Shown in pieces: positions 12,510 to 24,267 of a stretch of DNA of 64,000 nucleotides. A program made the translations under genes and the position numbers. Source of the stretch: Moniliella sp. 'wahieum' (Eukaryota; Basidiomycota; Moniliellomycetes; Moniliellales; Moniliellaceae); contig RSEE01000091.1 of the NCBI GenBank assembly GCA_003971905.1, positions 124,001-188,000 on the forward strand, in the 5' to 3' direction. The notes beneath the pieces are model-generated. The model saw nothing but the letters and a program-made list of their open reading frames with translations. It was not told the origin of the DNA and searched no databases. Within the stretch, counting starts at the first letter, position 1, and each line of letters begins with the position of its first letter.

Positions 12510-13455
12510 GACGGCGCGCAAAGACCAGGTGGCGGTGGTGTCGTCGGAGAGGCAGACTGTCCGGTATTTTAAGCGTGAAGAAGCTTCAACATCCAACCAG
12601 CGCAATAGCGCAGGATGAGTGGGAGGTGGGTGCCAGTCAAGCCACCAGCCGTGGGTCTCCGGCGACAGCAGCCGGCCAGCGCTGCTCAAATGGTCCAAAC
12701 GCCAAACGCCAAAAGCTAAACACCAAACGCAAGGCATGGTGCGCAGCTCGGCTCGCTTATGTTCTCTTCGGCGTGCTCGTGTCGTATAAGGCTGCTCTCG
12801 GCGATCGGGGGTTCGCGGTTACCGGGGATGCGTGCTACGCGCTAATAGCCATCGCCCTCTTCTCTTTCTCTTCCCCTGGGCCCTTGCCATCGAGTATTGC
12901 GCTACCAGTGTTCTCCATCCATGTTCGGTATATGTCGGGCATGCGAATGCGGGAGGAAGCAGGACAACAACTCCGAATGGTAGGCCTCAAGTCATTGGTG
13001 GTGCACTATTATACTAGTACGCAGATCCCACTCTCTCTTCTGCTCTGCGTTATATACGAGCCACGCTGACCGCGTCAACTGGCCAGAAAATGTATGAGGA
13101 TGCCGAGGATGCCAATTATACCGATGGTGACCATAATGCTCTCTGCGTCCATAGAAGCGACAGCAGGGTCCCCAAAGAAAAAAATGTGCACCACAAAGCC
13201 AAATGATAGAAGAAAACGAACCTCTTTTGTCCGGCAAGCAGACCCAAGGGCGAAGCAAAGGAGTGAGGGGAGAATACGTTGGACATGCATGAAATATTGC
13301 CTGACGGAGCAGGTCCAGTCCAGCCGATCGTAGCCCATTGCATTAGTAGCCAGGCGGGAAGGGAGAGATGTACTAGTTGAATAAATAAGGGACAAAAAAA
13401 TGAATGAGAGTGAATAAACAAGCCAAAGCGACCAACAATAACCGGTAACCGACGA
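12510..13455. other. Intergenic region between two membrane-protein genes
   Basis: Upstream DNA of the DUF3533 gene and downstream DNA of the PRM10-like gene. A short direct repeat of the type CCAAACGCCAAA lies at 12696-12730. A 106-codon minus frame (13075-13395) has a hydrophobic end (IMVTIGIIGILGILIHFLA). It could be a tiny membrane protein but has no other support. Confidence 0.4.
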
Positions 13456-16400
13456 TTAAAACGAGAAGACGCCTTTGGACCGGGTGCGCGACCCGCCAAA
13501 CACAATAAAGTTGACTGCTGAAGCGCCAAACAAGCCGACGCTCAATCCCATCGCGGTCGAGATGAGCGTTTGAGCGACCTGGAATCCGTTCTGGAACGTA
13601 GTGGCCGTTGTGGTGGATGAGTTGCTCTGGGCAAAGAGGAGTAGACCACCACCGTTGCCCAACCCCGAAGGCAGCTGGTACAACATCCCTGGCACACTCA
13701 CCACGAACACGCGTCCATCAAAGAAGCGGCCATAGAGGGATGCCAGCACACCCACTGCCAAGCTACTCAGCATGGCCAAAAAGTCCGAACGGTTGGACAA
13801 GGCGGGTCGTTTGCCAGCAAAGTGACTTACCACCCACCCGATCGCTGCGATGGCTACCATCACGGGGAACTCTTTGCGCGTCGGCTTGGCTTGGTTGCGC
13901 AGCGAAACACAGATGCTGTACGCCGGCACCACGAGGAAGGCCCAGTACAGACTCACCGTGTCCCGCCACGGCTGACCCGGGTGGTTCTGCATGGCCTTAC
14001 AGGTGGCCGTGTTGGAGGATAAGTTCATTTCCTGGGACGAAACCAAGGTCCACAGTGCCGATCCAATCGAGAGCCCAAACCCTAGATTCGAGGTGGGGTT
14101 AGCACGTTTGTCCACCCTACAGAAACAAAAGCACAACGACGGGTACGCACCAAGAAGCATACTGTAGATGCATGCCCAGACCAAATGGACACTACCGGCC
14201 ATAACAGATTTGCTCTGCAGCTCCAACGCCGCCGTCAAAAATAGGAAACCAGGCAGGATGAGCACAACCGCACCACCGGCCACGGCGCCATAACACCAGT
14301 ACCCATTGCCACCGTTGAACGCGGCTGCCGCCACAAAGGAGGCGAGACAGGCCATCATGATTTCCACTCCGCTGGACAACACGTCCGAGGTGAGGAACTG
14401 TTGGGCGATGATGACCAGCGCTCCAAGGGGCGCGGCAAGCAAGCCGTCAATCAGTGAACCGTGGAAGCCCATGTCACCCAGCCATCAAGCCGGAGCACAA
14501 GAAACCAAGGATGATCTGAGGGATGCGTCCAATCAAGGGTGGCTTGTGCATGAGTGCATCCAACTGTTTGCTTGCTTCTTCCACGCCAATCTTGTCGTGA
14601 ATCACGTTCCAATAGATGGTGTGCATGTCGGTCAGCTTGGCTATAAGCAAGAGGGTCAGCACCATTCGATAAGGAGAAGAAGTAGCCACGTACAGATATC
14701 CAGCGCTCCCCCCTGCTTGATGAAGCGAGTGTCGGACGTGTGGGTCATCTCATCCGTGAAGGAGAAGAGCATGACCGAAGGGAGGTAGATGCAGTGGCAG
14801 CTGACGTCCAGCACCTTGGCAGTGGATTGGATGTGCGATTCAATGCGATGCGTCGGCGCGCCAAACATCATCAACGCGCGAGCCAGTTTCAGGAGAAATC
14901 TTGCCGCTCCAGAATGGCGGCAACGTGCAACGTGATCTGTTCGTAGTCAATAAGTGAGTGGCCTGAACTGTCTACCGAGCGATGCGCCCAGAGGGATACT
15001 GGATACTCACATAAATCTTTTCTCTCTTCCTGTGCTTGCGCTTCTTGAGCTTCTTGACCCAGGCCCGGCGGGAGTCGGAGGTATCCTTAGCCTGCTCCGC
15101 AAACGAGACACCCAAATCGGAGCCATCGACGGCATAGGATCCCGTGGTCGTTGGTGCACCTCCGCGATGAGGTTGGATCTGGAAATAATCACCAAACTCG
15201 CCTGCCTCCTTGGCGTCTCCCCCCTCTTGCAGCAAAGTAGCCGAAGATCCCGTCTTCCACTGAACCGACGAGTTGAGAGGCACAGGCGTGAGTTGTCCTG
15301 GGGTAGAAATAAGGCTACCGCTTCCCATACGCTGATGAGGCGAGAAAGGCGCACTGGCATTGGCCAAAATGTTACGGTTTTGCTTGAGCGTTTTGGCATT
15401 GATCTCTGGAAGGAGATAACGTTGCAATTTGAACCCGGGTCGGCACGGGTTAGGACCCAAAGTAGCATGGTTTGGACTCACAGCGCCGATCAAGTTGCCC
15501 GTGCTAGCCACTAAGGCACCAAACACACCTGCGCCATTACGAGCGGCCTCGGACGGTCAAACGCATCGAACCCATCATGGCCCATGATGGTGCTCGCCTT
15601 GCCTCCGAGGAAGGAGAAACTGCTCTTTTTTTCGCTGGGGAAATGAAAATCACGCATCTCGGACGGATTCGTTAGCGGGCGGCGGACGACCCTTGGCGCC
15701 ATGGAGCGAGGCGTCTCCTCCTCTTCACTACTCTCTTCATACAGAGGGGAGGACGCGTCCTGTCCCGGACGCTGGTGGTGGGACCTAGCGTCCCTCTGCT
15801 GCTGCTCATAGAGAAGTAACAAGGACCCCAACACGCCTCCGGGCAACTTGGCACGAGGTTCGCCTTTCCCCTCTCGCCGGTGGTCGAGGTTATGAGCCTC
15901 TAGCAAGGCGGCAGCACGACGTTGATACTTGCTTGGGCGGTAGGTGGTGGGCACCTTCCGAGCTACCCTCTGCTCGACATCGGTAGGCTGCTTGACACCA
16001 AACGCATCCCGGACCTTGGCCCAGCTTTTCTGTGCGGACTGAGGGGCAGCAGCCTGGGCAGCAGACGGATCATCGAGAACCTGAGCCGACTCGGAAGTGT
16101 CGTGGAGGTTGACATATTCTTTAGGAGGGGATTGGAAGGCACGGTACAGGAACAAGTCTTCTTCCCTGCACCGGCTGCATCTCCATCGCCTCGGGCGGGT
16201 CAAAGTGCAAGGGGCCAGGCTTGTTGGGCCGCTGCAGGCTGGCATATGGGGTGGGTGGGGGCCAAGGTGCAGCGTCGAGAGGCGCCGGGCGAAGGCGGAC
16301 CGAGGGGCCGGGGCCCAGCTGGGGAGAGGGCGTGCGTGACACCTCCTTTCCCTTGTCAGAGGAGGCGGGGAGGCGAGCGTGGCGGGCACGAGCTCGGGGA

Positions 16401-16476
16401 TGGCGGGAGCCAACGCGGGCTGGTGGGGGGCTGAGTCCACCTGGGGAAGCTGATCGGGATCGGGGGACGCACTCAT
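13456..16476 (-). CDS. PRM10-like pheromone-regulated membrane protein (ThrE / DUF1212 family)
   Basis: A large protein with a hydrophilic N-terminal region (start MSASPDPDQLPQVDS at 16476) and a ThrE-type membrane domain. The diagnostic ThrE segment is RALMMFGAPTHRIESHIQ, followed by STAKVLDVSCHCIYLPSVML and FTDEMTHTSDTRF (14690-14890). Next come DMHTIYWNVIHDKIGVEEA, and then about ten hydrophobic helices from GSLIDGLLAAPLGALVII to ASAVNFIVFGG near the C-terminus, ending GVFSF. A Lys/Arg-rich stretch VKKLKKRKHRKREK precedes the membrane domain. Introns are visible around 14950-15010, 14640-14690 and 14115-14150. One frame break lies at 14472-14490 between the two membrane blocks. ThrE proteins are putative amino-acid exporters; the fungal PRM10 members are poorly understood. 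Confidence 0.85.
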
Positions 16477-17221
16477 GCTGGCGGTGGTGGGGGCGATGGG
16501 GAGAGGGAGGGGGCGAGCGCCCAACACAAAAGACGGACGGGTGTTGGGGCTGGGGGGTGCGCTGGACGCCAGAGTGGAGCCGAGCGGGAGGGTGGGATGG
16601 CCGGGTGTGGGATGGCGCGAGCAACGACGAAGGCCAGTGGGTCTGTGCGGGAGAAGGAAGCAGGCCTGGCGAATATATGAGGCCTCCGTATCCTATCCTA
16701 TCCATATCAACGTCAGTGCGGCCAATAACCCTCGGCTGTCTCCCGCATGGGACCAGCCACCGTGGAGGGGTGGGGCCTGGGGCGGCACGGCGCTCATTAA
16801 TCATTTTCTCTCGGGGTCCCTGGCGCTGCGGTGGGCACAGGGCAAGTGTGCGGCCCATCAGTGTCTCCAGTGTCGTCAGTGCTGGTGCTCACTTTGGCTT
16901 GGCACATTTCCCTCACTCGTGTTGTGCTGCCCCCTTGCCACCCGCGTGCTGGCTGTATCATATACCATCGCCACCGACCAGTCGATCAGCTTGCCCCTGC
17001 CCGATTGGGCGTGGATCTGGGTCTTGGTGCCACCTGCACGCAACCATGAACCACCCCGCTCCCCACTACCCGCGCAGAGTGGGGGCGCCTGCGCAAAGGG
17101 CCTGCGCTGCGCGCTGTTACCTGTCTGCTACATACCCATGGCGCTACTACCCCAGCCCCACCGCATCCACACAATCCACACACGCCAAACATGAGTCCGA
17201 GCCAGTCACGCTACGCAAAGA
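16477..17221. other. Intergenic region
   Basis: GC-rich DNA upstream of the PRM10-like gene and downstream of TOM20. Long plus-strand open frames here continue antisense to the PRM10-like N-terminus and are composition artefacts. No other gene is seen. Confidence 0.5.
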
Positions 17222-18178
17222 TCAAGTGTCGGGGGTACAGTAAGTAAAGAGGAAAGAAAGTGACCATAGAGAGCAACGAATGCGAGCGCACCGATATACG
17301 CTAAGCTTGGTCCCATGCACCTCCGACTCTTCGGGCAGGAACCCAGATGAGCCAAAGCCAAAGTGGATCGGGGTGGGGGTGGCGGTAACTACAGGAATGG
17401 ATGCAGGGGCAGCCGCACCAAAGCCCTTGCCCAAGAGCGGTTCCGGTTCTGGCTCTGGCTCTGGCTCGGGTTCAGGTGCGAGTGCAGGGGCAGGGGTGGG
17501 CTCAGCTGAAGCATGCGATCCTGACGAAACGACATCCCATGATCCTTGCGAGTCAGCCGACTGAGCCAATTGCTCGTTCTCGTCAGAACTGTCCTCTACG
17601 TCGGACTTCGGAGCGGGCTTGCCCTCGATAGCGTCCAGCTCAGTGTCCACCTCGATAAACTTGAGCACCAGGTCGTGCACCGCTTCCGGCACTGCTTCCG
17701 ACAGGGCTAGCAAGAGCTGAAACGGGTTGGGATGGACGCGCACGATGCGGAAGAAAGCTGCTGCTGCAGGAAGGTAGGACGCCTCACCTTCCTTTAGCAA
17801 CGTCTCTCCCTGCTGGGACTGAGACAGGAGGTAACTCTCCAAGTCGGCCGGAGGAGGGGGCAAGAGACCCTGTTCGATGTCCCGTCGCACCGCCTTGACC
17901 TGAGTCAGAACGGCGTCCTTGAGGAGCTTTTCAGATTGGGCCTTTGCTTCGGCTTGGGAGCGGGCCTGGGCGCGCTGCTGTTTTTTTACTCTGCTGGTCT
18001 AGTTTGTCGGCGGAAGGAGGTGGAATGGCGACGGCGGTAGTCAAAGAATCTGTGGCAGCAGGTCCCCGTCAGCGCACGGCTCCCGGCCTTACGAGAGAGA
18101 TCCGACGTACAGCGCGTAGCCCGCCACAACCGTGGCGAGCGTCACGCCGGCAACGACGGCAAAGCTGGATGGTTTCAT
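17222..18178 (-). CDS. TOM20: Mitochondrial import receptor subunit TOM20
   Basis: Outer-membrane receptor that binds mitochondrial presequences. The N-terminus is a single membrane anchor, MKPSSFAVVAGVTLATVVAG, followed by YALYVG and then, after a short intron (donor GTAAGG near 18092), FFDYRRRH and a basic KKQQRAQ stretch. This is the arrangement of fungal TOM20. The receptor domain follows: TQVKAVRRDIEQGLLPPPP, then GEASYLPAAAAFFRIVRVHP, NPFQLLLALSEAVPEAVHD. The C-terminus holds an acidic linker and a run of Glu-Pro repeats (17440-17480) and then a Gly/Phe-rich tail. The last exon end is uncertain. Two frame breaks lie between the anchor and the receptor domain, one at an A7 run near 17978. 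Confidence 0.88.
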
Positions 18179-18678
18179 GCCCACAGGGCCATGCGAGGGA
18201 AGCGAGGCGAACGCGGTGGGTCGGACGAGGCAGCGGAGTCAGAACCTCGGCCGGGCTTGTGCGGCGTGAATTGGGTGGCGGGCTGAGGCGCTGAGGCGCT
18301 GAGGACATGACGCGTCCTAGCGGCGACGCCCATGACATTTCCGCGGCGGAATCTTAATTGTTTAGCTCGAGCTTTTGGTTAGGATTGCTTTTTTCCACAG
18401 GTTATAGCGCCCTTTAACAGTGGGCTCTCCGGATGCCCGACGCGCCATTTGGTCCACAAAACTCGTGTAACCCGATCATACGATTGCAGTGGGCGAATAA
18501 TACGTGAGGCCACATCTAACTATCACAGTCGTCAAGAGTGTACGAGTCCACCTAGGAAGGGATGGGATGGATGCAAGTGTGCATATATGAATGCGCCAAG
18601 CTACAGGCAAAGAAAGAAGATGATCGATGAGGTGATGAGAGAGAGATCAGCGCTCAGCCAAAGAGGCGGAACCCCTCA
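18179..18678. other. Intergenic region between TOM20 and BFR2
   Basis: Contains the TOM20 upstream region with a GAGGCGCT triplicate (about 18282-18303). A TTCCGCGGCGGAA inverted repeat lies at about 18338-18352. No gene is seen. Confidence 0.5.
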
Positions 18679-20293
18679 TCATTCGGTCGTCGTCCTTTTC
18701 TGGTTCCGAGGCGACGAGTCGGCCTCGTTGTCCAAGTGGAGACCCTGAGCGGCCCCGGCCAGCTGAGAAAAAGGCGGTCGGTTTGGCCCTGACCCCAGGT
18801 GGTACGAGGGATGGGGGGCATAAAGTGCAAGATTTTCTCGTGGGTTTCGTACCGCAACTTGCGGCCCTTGGAAGCCTTTTGGTCGCGTGGCGCCTTGGGG
18901 GCTTTATCCCTCCCCAGGCCAGCCGAGGGGAGGGTGACTCCTGCCTCGCCTCCCATCCATTAGCCGCGGCTGCCCCCCAGCTGCACGCGACTCGATCAAT
19001 TCCCGCAAGAGCGAGTGATAAAAGTCGGTATCGTCAAACGCATCCTGGCCTGAAGAAGACGTCTCCTCCTCTCCAGGCAAACGAACCCGCGCAGGTCCAC
19101 GCCACGTATGTGCGCGTTCGCGTAGTCGCTCAATGGCCTGCGGGTGCAACGCACGCTCAATCTGCGCTGTGGCCGATTGGTTGATGGCTTTGAATCCGCC
19201 CGACGGCGCAAATTTGTCGGCTGTCCCACCGAGCGCAGGGTCCGCACGAGCACGGGACGACCATTTGTCGAGGACTTTACCGTTATGTGCCCAGGCTGCT
19301 GACGCTAGCGGTGCCGCATCCGCCAAGTGATCCTCGAGAGCGTCTCTTGCGTCCGACAACGAGCCGAACTTGCGTTTCTTACCGCGATACTTGTCGGCAA
19401 CGTCGGCCATGTTTGGGGGCAAAGACCCATTCTTCGACATGAGCTCGGTGCGCAACTGGAATAGCTCGGCGGATACGTTGAGCAATGAGCTAGCCACCTC
19501 GACCAATTTCCCTTGGAGGGCGTCGCCGGACCCAGAGGCGGTCAGCAAGGAGAGTACCTTGCTCTGTATCCTAGGTCAGCAAGTCAAGCCTTCACCAGCA
19601 AGCCACTTCTTCCACTGGAATCAAAGGAGAGGGGCAGAGAAAATGAAAGGAGGAAGGAGCACGTACATCTACACCCTGTAATGGGGCTGTGACCTTTTGG
19701 GATCGGATACGCAGGTCAAGCGCCAGCTCGTACGCAGCCCGTTGTTTCTCCACGCTTTTTCCCCGCTTGGCGTCCTGCTCTCGTTGATGCGCCAGGTTTT
19801 TGGCCAACTTGTCCTCATCGGCTTGTTGAGCAGCCAGGGTAGGGCCCTCATCCGCATCCGTATTCGCATCTTCGCCTTCGTCCTCATCCGCATCCTCCTC
19901 CTCCTCTTCGTCCTCATCATCCTCATCCTCATCTTGCCTCTCTTCATCGGACTCTGACTCTTGTGAACTCGCATCCTCTGATACGCTGACGTCATCCTCA
20001 TCCTCGTCCTCGTCCTCGTCCGACTCATCCTCATCCTCGTCCGAGGCATGCCCAAACATCTGGGCCGACGTGGTGGGCACGCCCGCATAGCTCGTCTGCG
20101 GTCCCGACCTACGCAATTTGGACGACCGAGCGGAGGCGTCGCCGTAGGTCGCACGGACGGAGCGCAAGTCCTGCGCCCGCTGCTCTTTGCGGCTCGGCTG
20201 CTGCGCCGCTTGGGGCGACTGGAGCACCGACTCGTACTCAGATTCGCTCTCGGACGAAGATCCGGAATCAGCCTCGAGGCGCGGCATGGTCAA
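18679..20293 (-). CDS. BFR2: BFR2 / AATF-type ribosome biogenesis protein
   Basis: Nucleolar factor of the small-subunit processome. The N-terminal half is an acidic Ser/Glu/Asp protein with several Asp-Glu runs (DEDEDEDEDD type, 19850-20040) and helices such as LAHQREQDAKRGKSVEKQR. After a phase-0 intron (19564-19666) comes the AATF region: SKVLSLLTASGSGDALQGK, SAELFQLRTELMSKNGSL and KRKFGSLSDARDALEDHL. The C-terminal TRAUB domain has AFDDTDFYHSLLRELIESR and then, in another frame, DQKASKGRKLRYETHEKILH, FMPPIPRTTWGQGQTDRLF and LAGAAQGLHLD, stopping at 18679. At the last junction five T read where six are needed. It is divergently transcribed from RRP4. Confidence 0.88.
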
Positions 20294-20678
20294 GAGTGGC
20301 AGTGGTGGTTGGGGTGGCTGAGATGGTTGTTGGGATGTTGGGGATGCTGGGGGATGCTGGGGGGTGCTGGGGTGGCTGGAGTGATGCAGTTGGGTTAATC
20401 AGAGGTTTTGAGGAGGGGCGGGAAAAAAAAGTGGGAGCGTATGTAGCGAGCAGCGGGGCGGAAGGATCGGTGCAAAGGGCGGATTGAATATTGAATTGAG
20501 TGCACGAGCTCTGGTGGTTTTTATTAGGGCCTGCGCTGTTGCACCCCTGCATTGGGTTGGAGACGCTGGTTTGGGTTTGTGTCCAGGATTTGGGGGACAA
20601 GCAACCACCTGCCGACCTGCCCGCTGGACACACACAGGACACGGGACGCTTGCAGCGCAAGGGCAGACGAACTCGACC
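20294..20678. promoter_or_regulatory. Shared divergent promoter region, BFR2 and RRP4
   Basis: A 385-nt gap separates the start codons of two divergently transcribed rRNA-processing genes. It contains a GGGATGCTGGGG-type short tandem repeat (20330-20375) and an AT-rich part (20480-20530). I cannot define a binding site. That the two are co-regulated is inference from position and shared pathway. Confidence 0.45.
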
Positions 20679-22079
20679 ATGGCCACCAGCACGACGGGGA
20701 CGTTTAGGATACATCTTTCGGCGCCCGACGATGTATCCCTCGCGTCGTACAACTACCTTTCGGGCCAGGCCCTGCCGGACGAAGAGGCCGACATGGACGT
20801 CGACCGGGACGAGCTGTTGGACGAGGCGGAGGATGGAGAAGGCGAGGCCAAGGCCGACGAGCGCGTGGCGATGATGCATGCCAAAGTGGCCACGGCTGGT
20901 GAACATGTAGCGTCATCAGCAACCTATATGCGGGGACATGGGACGTACTTGGCACCTCCCCCCGGTGCTCGTGCATCGGGCCAACAAGATGCTCATGCGG
21001 AGGCTATGGCGGTTGACGTGGACGATGGCGCGGACCCTTCGCGCCCTGAAGACGAAGAGGGCGAAGAGGTGGTGAACCTAATTTACTCTTCCCTTGCTGG
21101 TCCAGTGATTCGGACACAACAAATTAGTGTCGGTCCGGGCGCTCAGGGCACGCTATGCGCCCGAGGTGGGCGATTTGGTTGTTGGTCGTGTGGTGGAAGT
21201 GCAACCTGGAAGCAAACGGTGGAAGGTGGATATCAACGGCCGGTCTGAAGCCTCTCTCTTGCTCAGCAGCATCAATTTGCCCGGGGGCGTGCAACGCAAG
21301 AAACTCGAGTCGGATGAACTGCAAATGCGTGCGTTCTTCAAGGAAGGCGACCTGCTCGTGGCCGAAGTCCAGGCGGTGAACCACGGCAGTGTGATCCTCC
21401 ACACCCGTAGTCTTCGGTACGGCAAGCTACGGAACGGACTTCTGGTGGCAGTTCAACCGCAGCTGATCCAACGGCTCAAGTCGCATTTTGTCACCCTCTC
21501 CAAGGCCCAGGTCGACCTAGTAGTCGGCATGAACGGATACACTTGGGTCGCGAAGCACATTGCGTTCGATATGGATCAAGCCGAAGCTGAGGGAAAGCCT
21601 ACGGAAGAACCCCCTGGTCATGTACAGGAGGCTGAAGGCCTCGGGGGGCGTGGGATCGGGTTTGACATTGATGCCGGAGACGGCGTGTACGGCGACCAAA
21701 ACGAGGTGAGTACTAGCCAACATCTTCTCATCCCCCAATGGAGGTACTGACGTTTTTTATTGTGTAGTATACCCCCCCTGAGCAAAGGGTGGCGATCGCT
21801 CAGGTGGCTCAACTCCTCGTCTTGCTCTCCGATCGCCACATTCCTATTTCAGAAACGATCGTTGAGCGAGCCTATGAACTGTGGACAAACCAATTTGCTT
21901 CGCGCAAGTCCACGGGGGCAGTAGGACAAGCCGCATTTTACGACCCTGCAACCAATGCGGCATCCCAGCGGAGGGATACGCTTTTGGCTGCCGCACGGGA
22001 AGCCGAAGCGTTGGCTTCTGGTCCAAAGGGCGATGAGTTGGTCCAAGGTCTGTATCGGTCTGGCGTGCTGCGTGCATAA
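20679..22079 (+). CDS. RRP4: RRP4, S1/KH cap subunit of the RNA exosome
   Basis: Part of the exosome cap that threads RNA into the nuclease core; works in 5.8S rRNA maturation and RNA decay. Start MATSTTGTFRIHLSAPDD. The N-terminal domain has ATYMRGHGTYL, then a non-conserved acidic insert of about 35 residues, then SSLAGPVIRT and, one frame over, NKLVSVRALRARYAPEVGDL. The S1 domain has GRVVEVQPGSKRWKVDING and SSINLPGGVQRKKLESDELQ. The KH part has LVVGMNGYTWVAKHI, with GMNGYTW at the usual place. One intron is well defined (21706-21767, phase 0). The C-terminus ends GLYRSGVLRA. The only frame break is a 1-nt insertion near 21118 in an ACAACAA context. An RRP4 null is lethal in yeast, which supports a sequence error. 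Confidence 0.93.
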
Positions 22080-22199
22080 AAACCCATCTACTGTGACATG
22101 AAAACCACGAGTGAGCTGCATTGGAGACATAGACATAAGACGGACGAGAAAGGAAACATAATGAGAAGGCAAATGTAGGAGTCCACATGGACACTTACT

Positions 22200-24267
22200 T
22201 CATGGCTCTGTCCGTACTGTTCGCCGGGCCGTTGCGGTGCCAATCTGAGTCGCATTGACCTTGGTAGCAAAGCGAAGCGAACAGAGTGTTTCGTTCTGGT
22301 GCTCGGCCAAGGGGGAGAGGTTGAGCAGCATGAGGCTTCAGGGAGAAGAAAGGGAAATTGTTAGCTGCCGTCTTCTTCAAGCGGACACATGGGGAAGAGA
22401 AACGCACGTCTTTGAGTTACCTCCAAGTGAGTTCTTAAGCAGCCAAGTGAGCGTCGAATTGCGGTACGGCACATGCTGCTCGGCCTTGGCGGAGCGAGAA
22501 CCTGCTTTACCCAGCTGCAATCACGTCACCTAAGGCCGACAGAGACTTGTTGATGCTCTGGGCTTCGCGTAGGCGCGCTGGATCGTCAGCCGAGCCCGAG
22601 TTGGACAGACGCTCTGAGCCTGCCAGGTCAACCAGGTTCAGTACCGCTTCCGTCTTTTCTCCCGTAGCCTCATTGTGGCCTACCACGGCCAAGGTAAATA
22701 CACTGTGGGAGCGCGAAGAGCGGGCGTTCATGGCGGTAGCGCGCGACTTGCCGCTTAGCCTGGGCTCTTGCCAAAAGGGTCATCACCTGGTCTGGGTTAT
22801 GCAGTGCCACCTCTTCGGCCCCACGACAATTGTACGCCCGCCCTGGCTGTCGTGGCGGATTTCATGTCGCCCCATAGCCGAAGCTGGGTCGTCGGAGGTT
22901 GAGGAAAGAAGATCAATAATGCCATCAAGATAGATCTCGACCATCTGGCCCGAAAATGTGTACTGCCATCCTCGGGCTTTGAGCTGATCGGCCACCGACC
23001 ACAGCATCTGCACCGTTCGGGGAATAAGACCAGCTGATGGATCGGAGAGAGTAGCACTCGTAGGCGAGCCAGAGCGAGGTGGACCTTCGAGTGTGTACGT
23101 CTTACCACTGCCCGTCTGGCCATAAGCAAAGATGCAAGTATTGTACCCGTCCAACACGCTCTGGGCCAGGTGTTCTACCTCGCCGAAAACATCGGTCTGG
23201 GAGGCATGCGGGGGCAGGACCCGATCAAAGGCGAAGGAATGGAGGACATTGGTGGGCGTACCGCTCGCACTTCCCCCACGATGGCCACCTGCAACTCCCG
23301 TGCTTCCCGTGGGAAAGGTTCCGGATAGCGTATGTCCGCCATGGTGCGGTCCCCCGCGCCATTCTGGCTGCCGGCATTAACCGCTGGTCGAACGCGAGCG
23401 ACAACTCGAATGTTGCCTCGGAGCTCTTGGACTTGATTGTGAAGCTTGCGACGCAATCGCTCAGCTGCTCTCAGCTCCTCCTCTTTAGCCTGGACCAGGC
23501 ACTCTACCTCAGAAACTGCGAGCGGAGGGAGGAGACCAACTGACGCTCATGGTCCACTTCGTCCCGCAGAGCATCTGCCTGGGCGTAGCACACCCACTTG
23601 GGTCTCAAGTGCCAAGTGGCCTGCGGTTTGCTCAGCCAACGCAGATTGGAGAGTAGAAATCGTCTGCCGCTCTCGCTCCAGCGCAGAGGCAGAGTCGGAA
23701 CGAACACGGTCCAACTGGGCAGACCAATCGTCTCGGTCGCGCCGATGAGTGTCACGAAGTGCATCAAGCTGTGCCTGTAGCTGGATCTCACTGACGCTTG
23801 GCCCCGATACCGAAGGGACGCGGATCCCCATTGGGCTTTGAGCTGGGCAAGCTCCTCCTCATGCCGTTGTCGGTCCTCCTCAAACCGGGCAATGAGGCCT
23901 TGCACTTGCCCCTCGAGGGCATCAACGCGATTTCCTCCTCGAGCACTGGGAGGTGGCGCAGCAGTGCTAGCAGCCCTCAGGCTGGTGGCGGCCGAAGCCG
24001 AGACTGAGCGGGAAGTAGCGGTGGGGCGTTTGGTGGGGCGGCTGGAAGAATGGGTGGCTAAAGGCTCTCGCCGGGGCCAGACCGCGGCTGGCCTGAGTGC
24101 TGCTGCTGACGGCGGGTGGATTTCGTTTTGGGCTGCGGCTGAGCCTTGGTGGACGCGGCGGGTCGGACGGGGTTGGTACGGCGCGGGGTGCGGGCAGGGG
24201 CGGGAGCGGGAATGCCCGTGGCAGCGCTGGATGCGATGGCACGGGGACGCGAGCCGCCAGACATCAT
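22200..24267 (-). CDS. Kinesin-14 (C-terminal motor, KAR3/klpA type)
   Basis: Minus-end-directed microtubule motor for spindle and karyogamy work. The motor lies at the C-terminus, which defines kinesin-14: neck [21 protein letters not shown]-loop [11 protein letters not shown] (about 23110), switch [12 protein letters not shown], switch [12 protein letters not shown], then [12 protein letters not shown], and the last helix [18 protein letters not shown], followed by a short basic tail and stop at 22200. In front is a coiled coil ([37 protein letters not shown]). The N-terminal tail is basic and Ser/Pro/Ala-rich, typical of a microtubule-binding tail. I chose [14 protein letters not shown] (24267); an upstream in-frame ATG at 24408 is possible. 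Several frame breaks occur, including in the coiled coil and before switch I. Confidence 0.88.

Noticed and set aside
12575..13069. Plus-strand open frame of 164 codons beside the DUF3533 gene
   Set aside because: No motif and irregular composition; it overlaps the presumed promoter of the minus-strand gene.
16221..17243. Plus-strand open frame of about 340 codons
   Set aside because: It runs partly antisense to the PRM10-like N-terminus in GC-rich DNA, has no family motif, and its composition (Arg/Gly/Trp-rich) is typical of a shadow frame.
20500..20874. Alternative plus-strand frame upstream of RRP4
   Set aside because: It covers the RRP4 leader and start in another frame and is rich in Arg/Pro/Thr, a shadow of RRP4.
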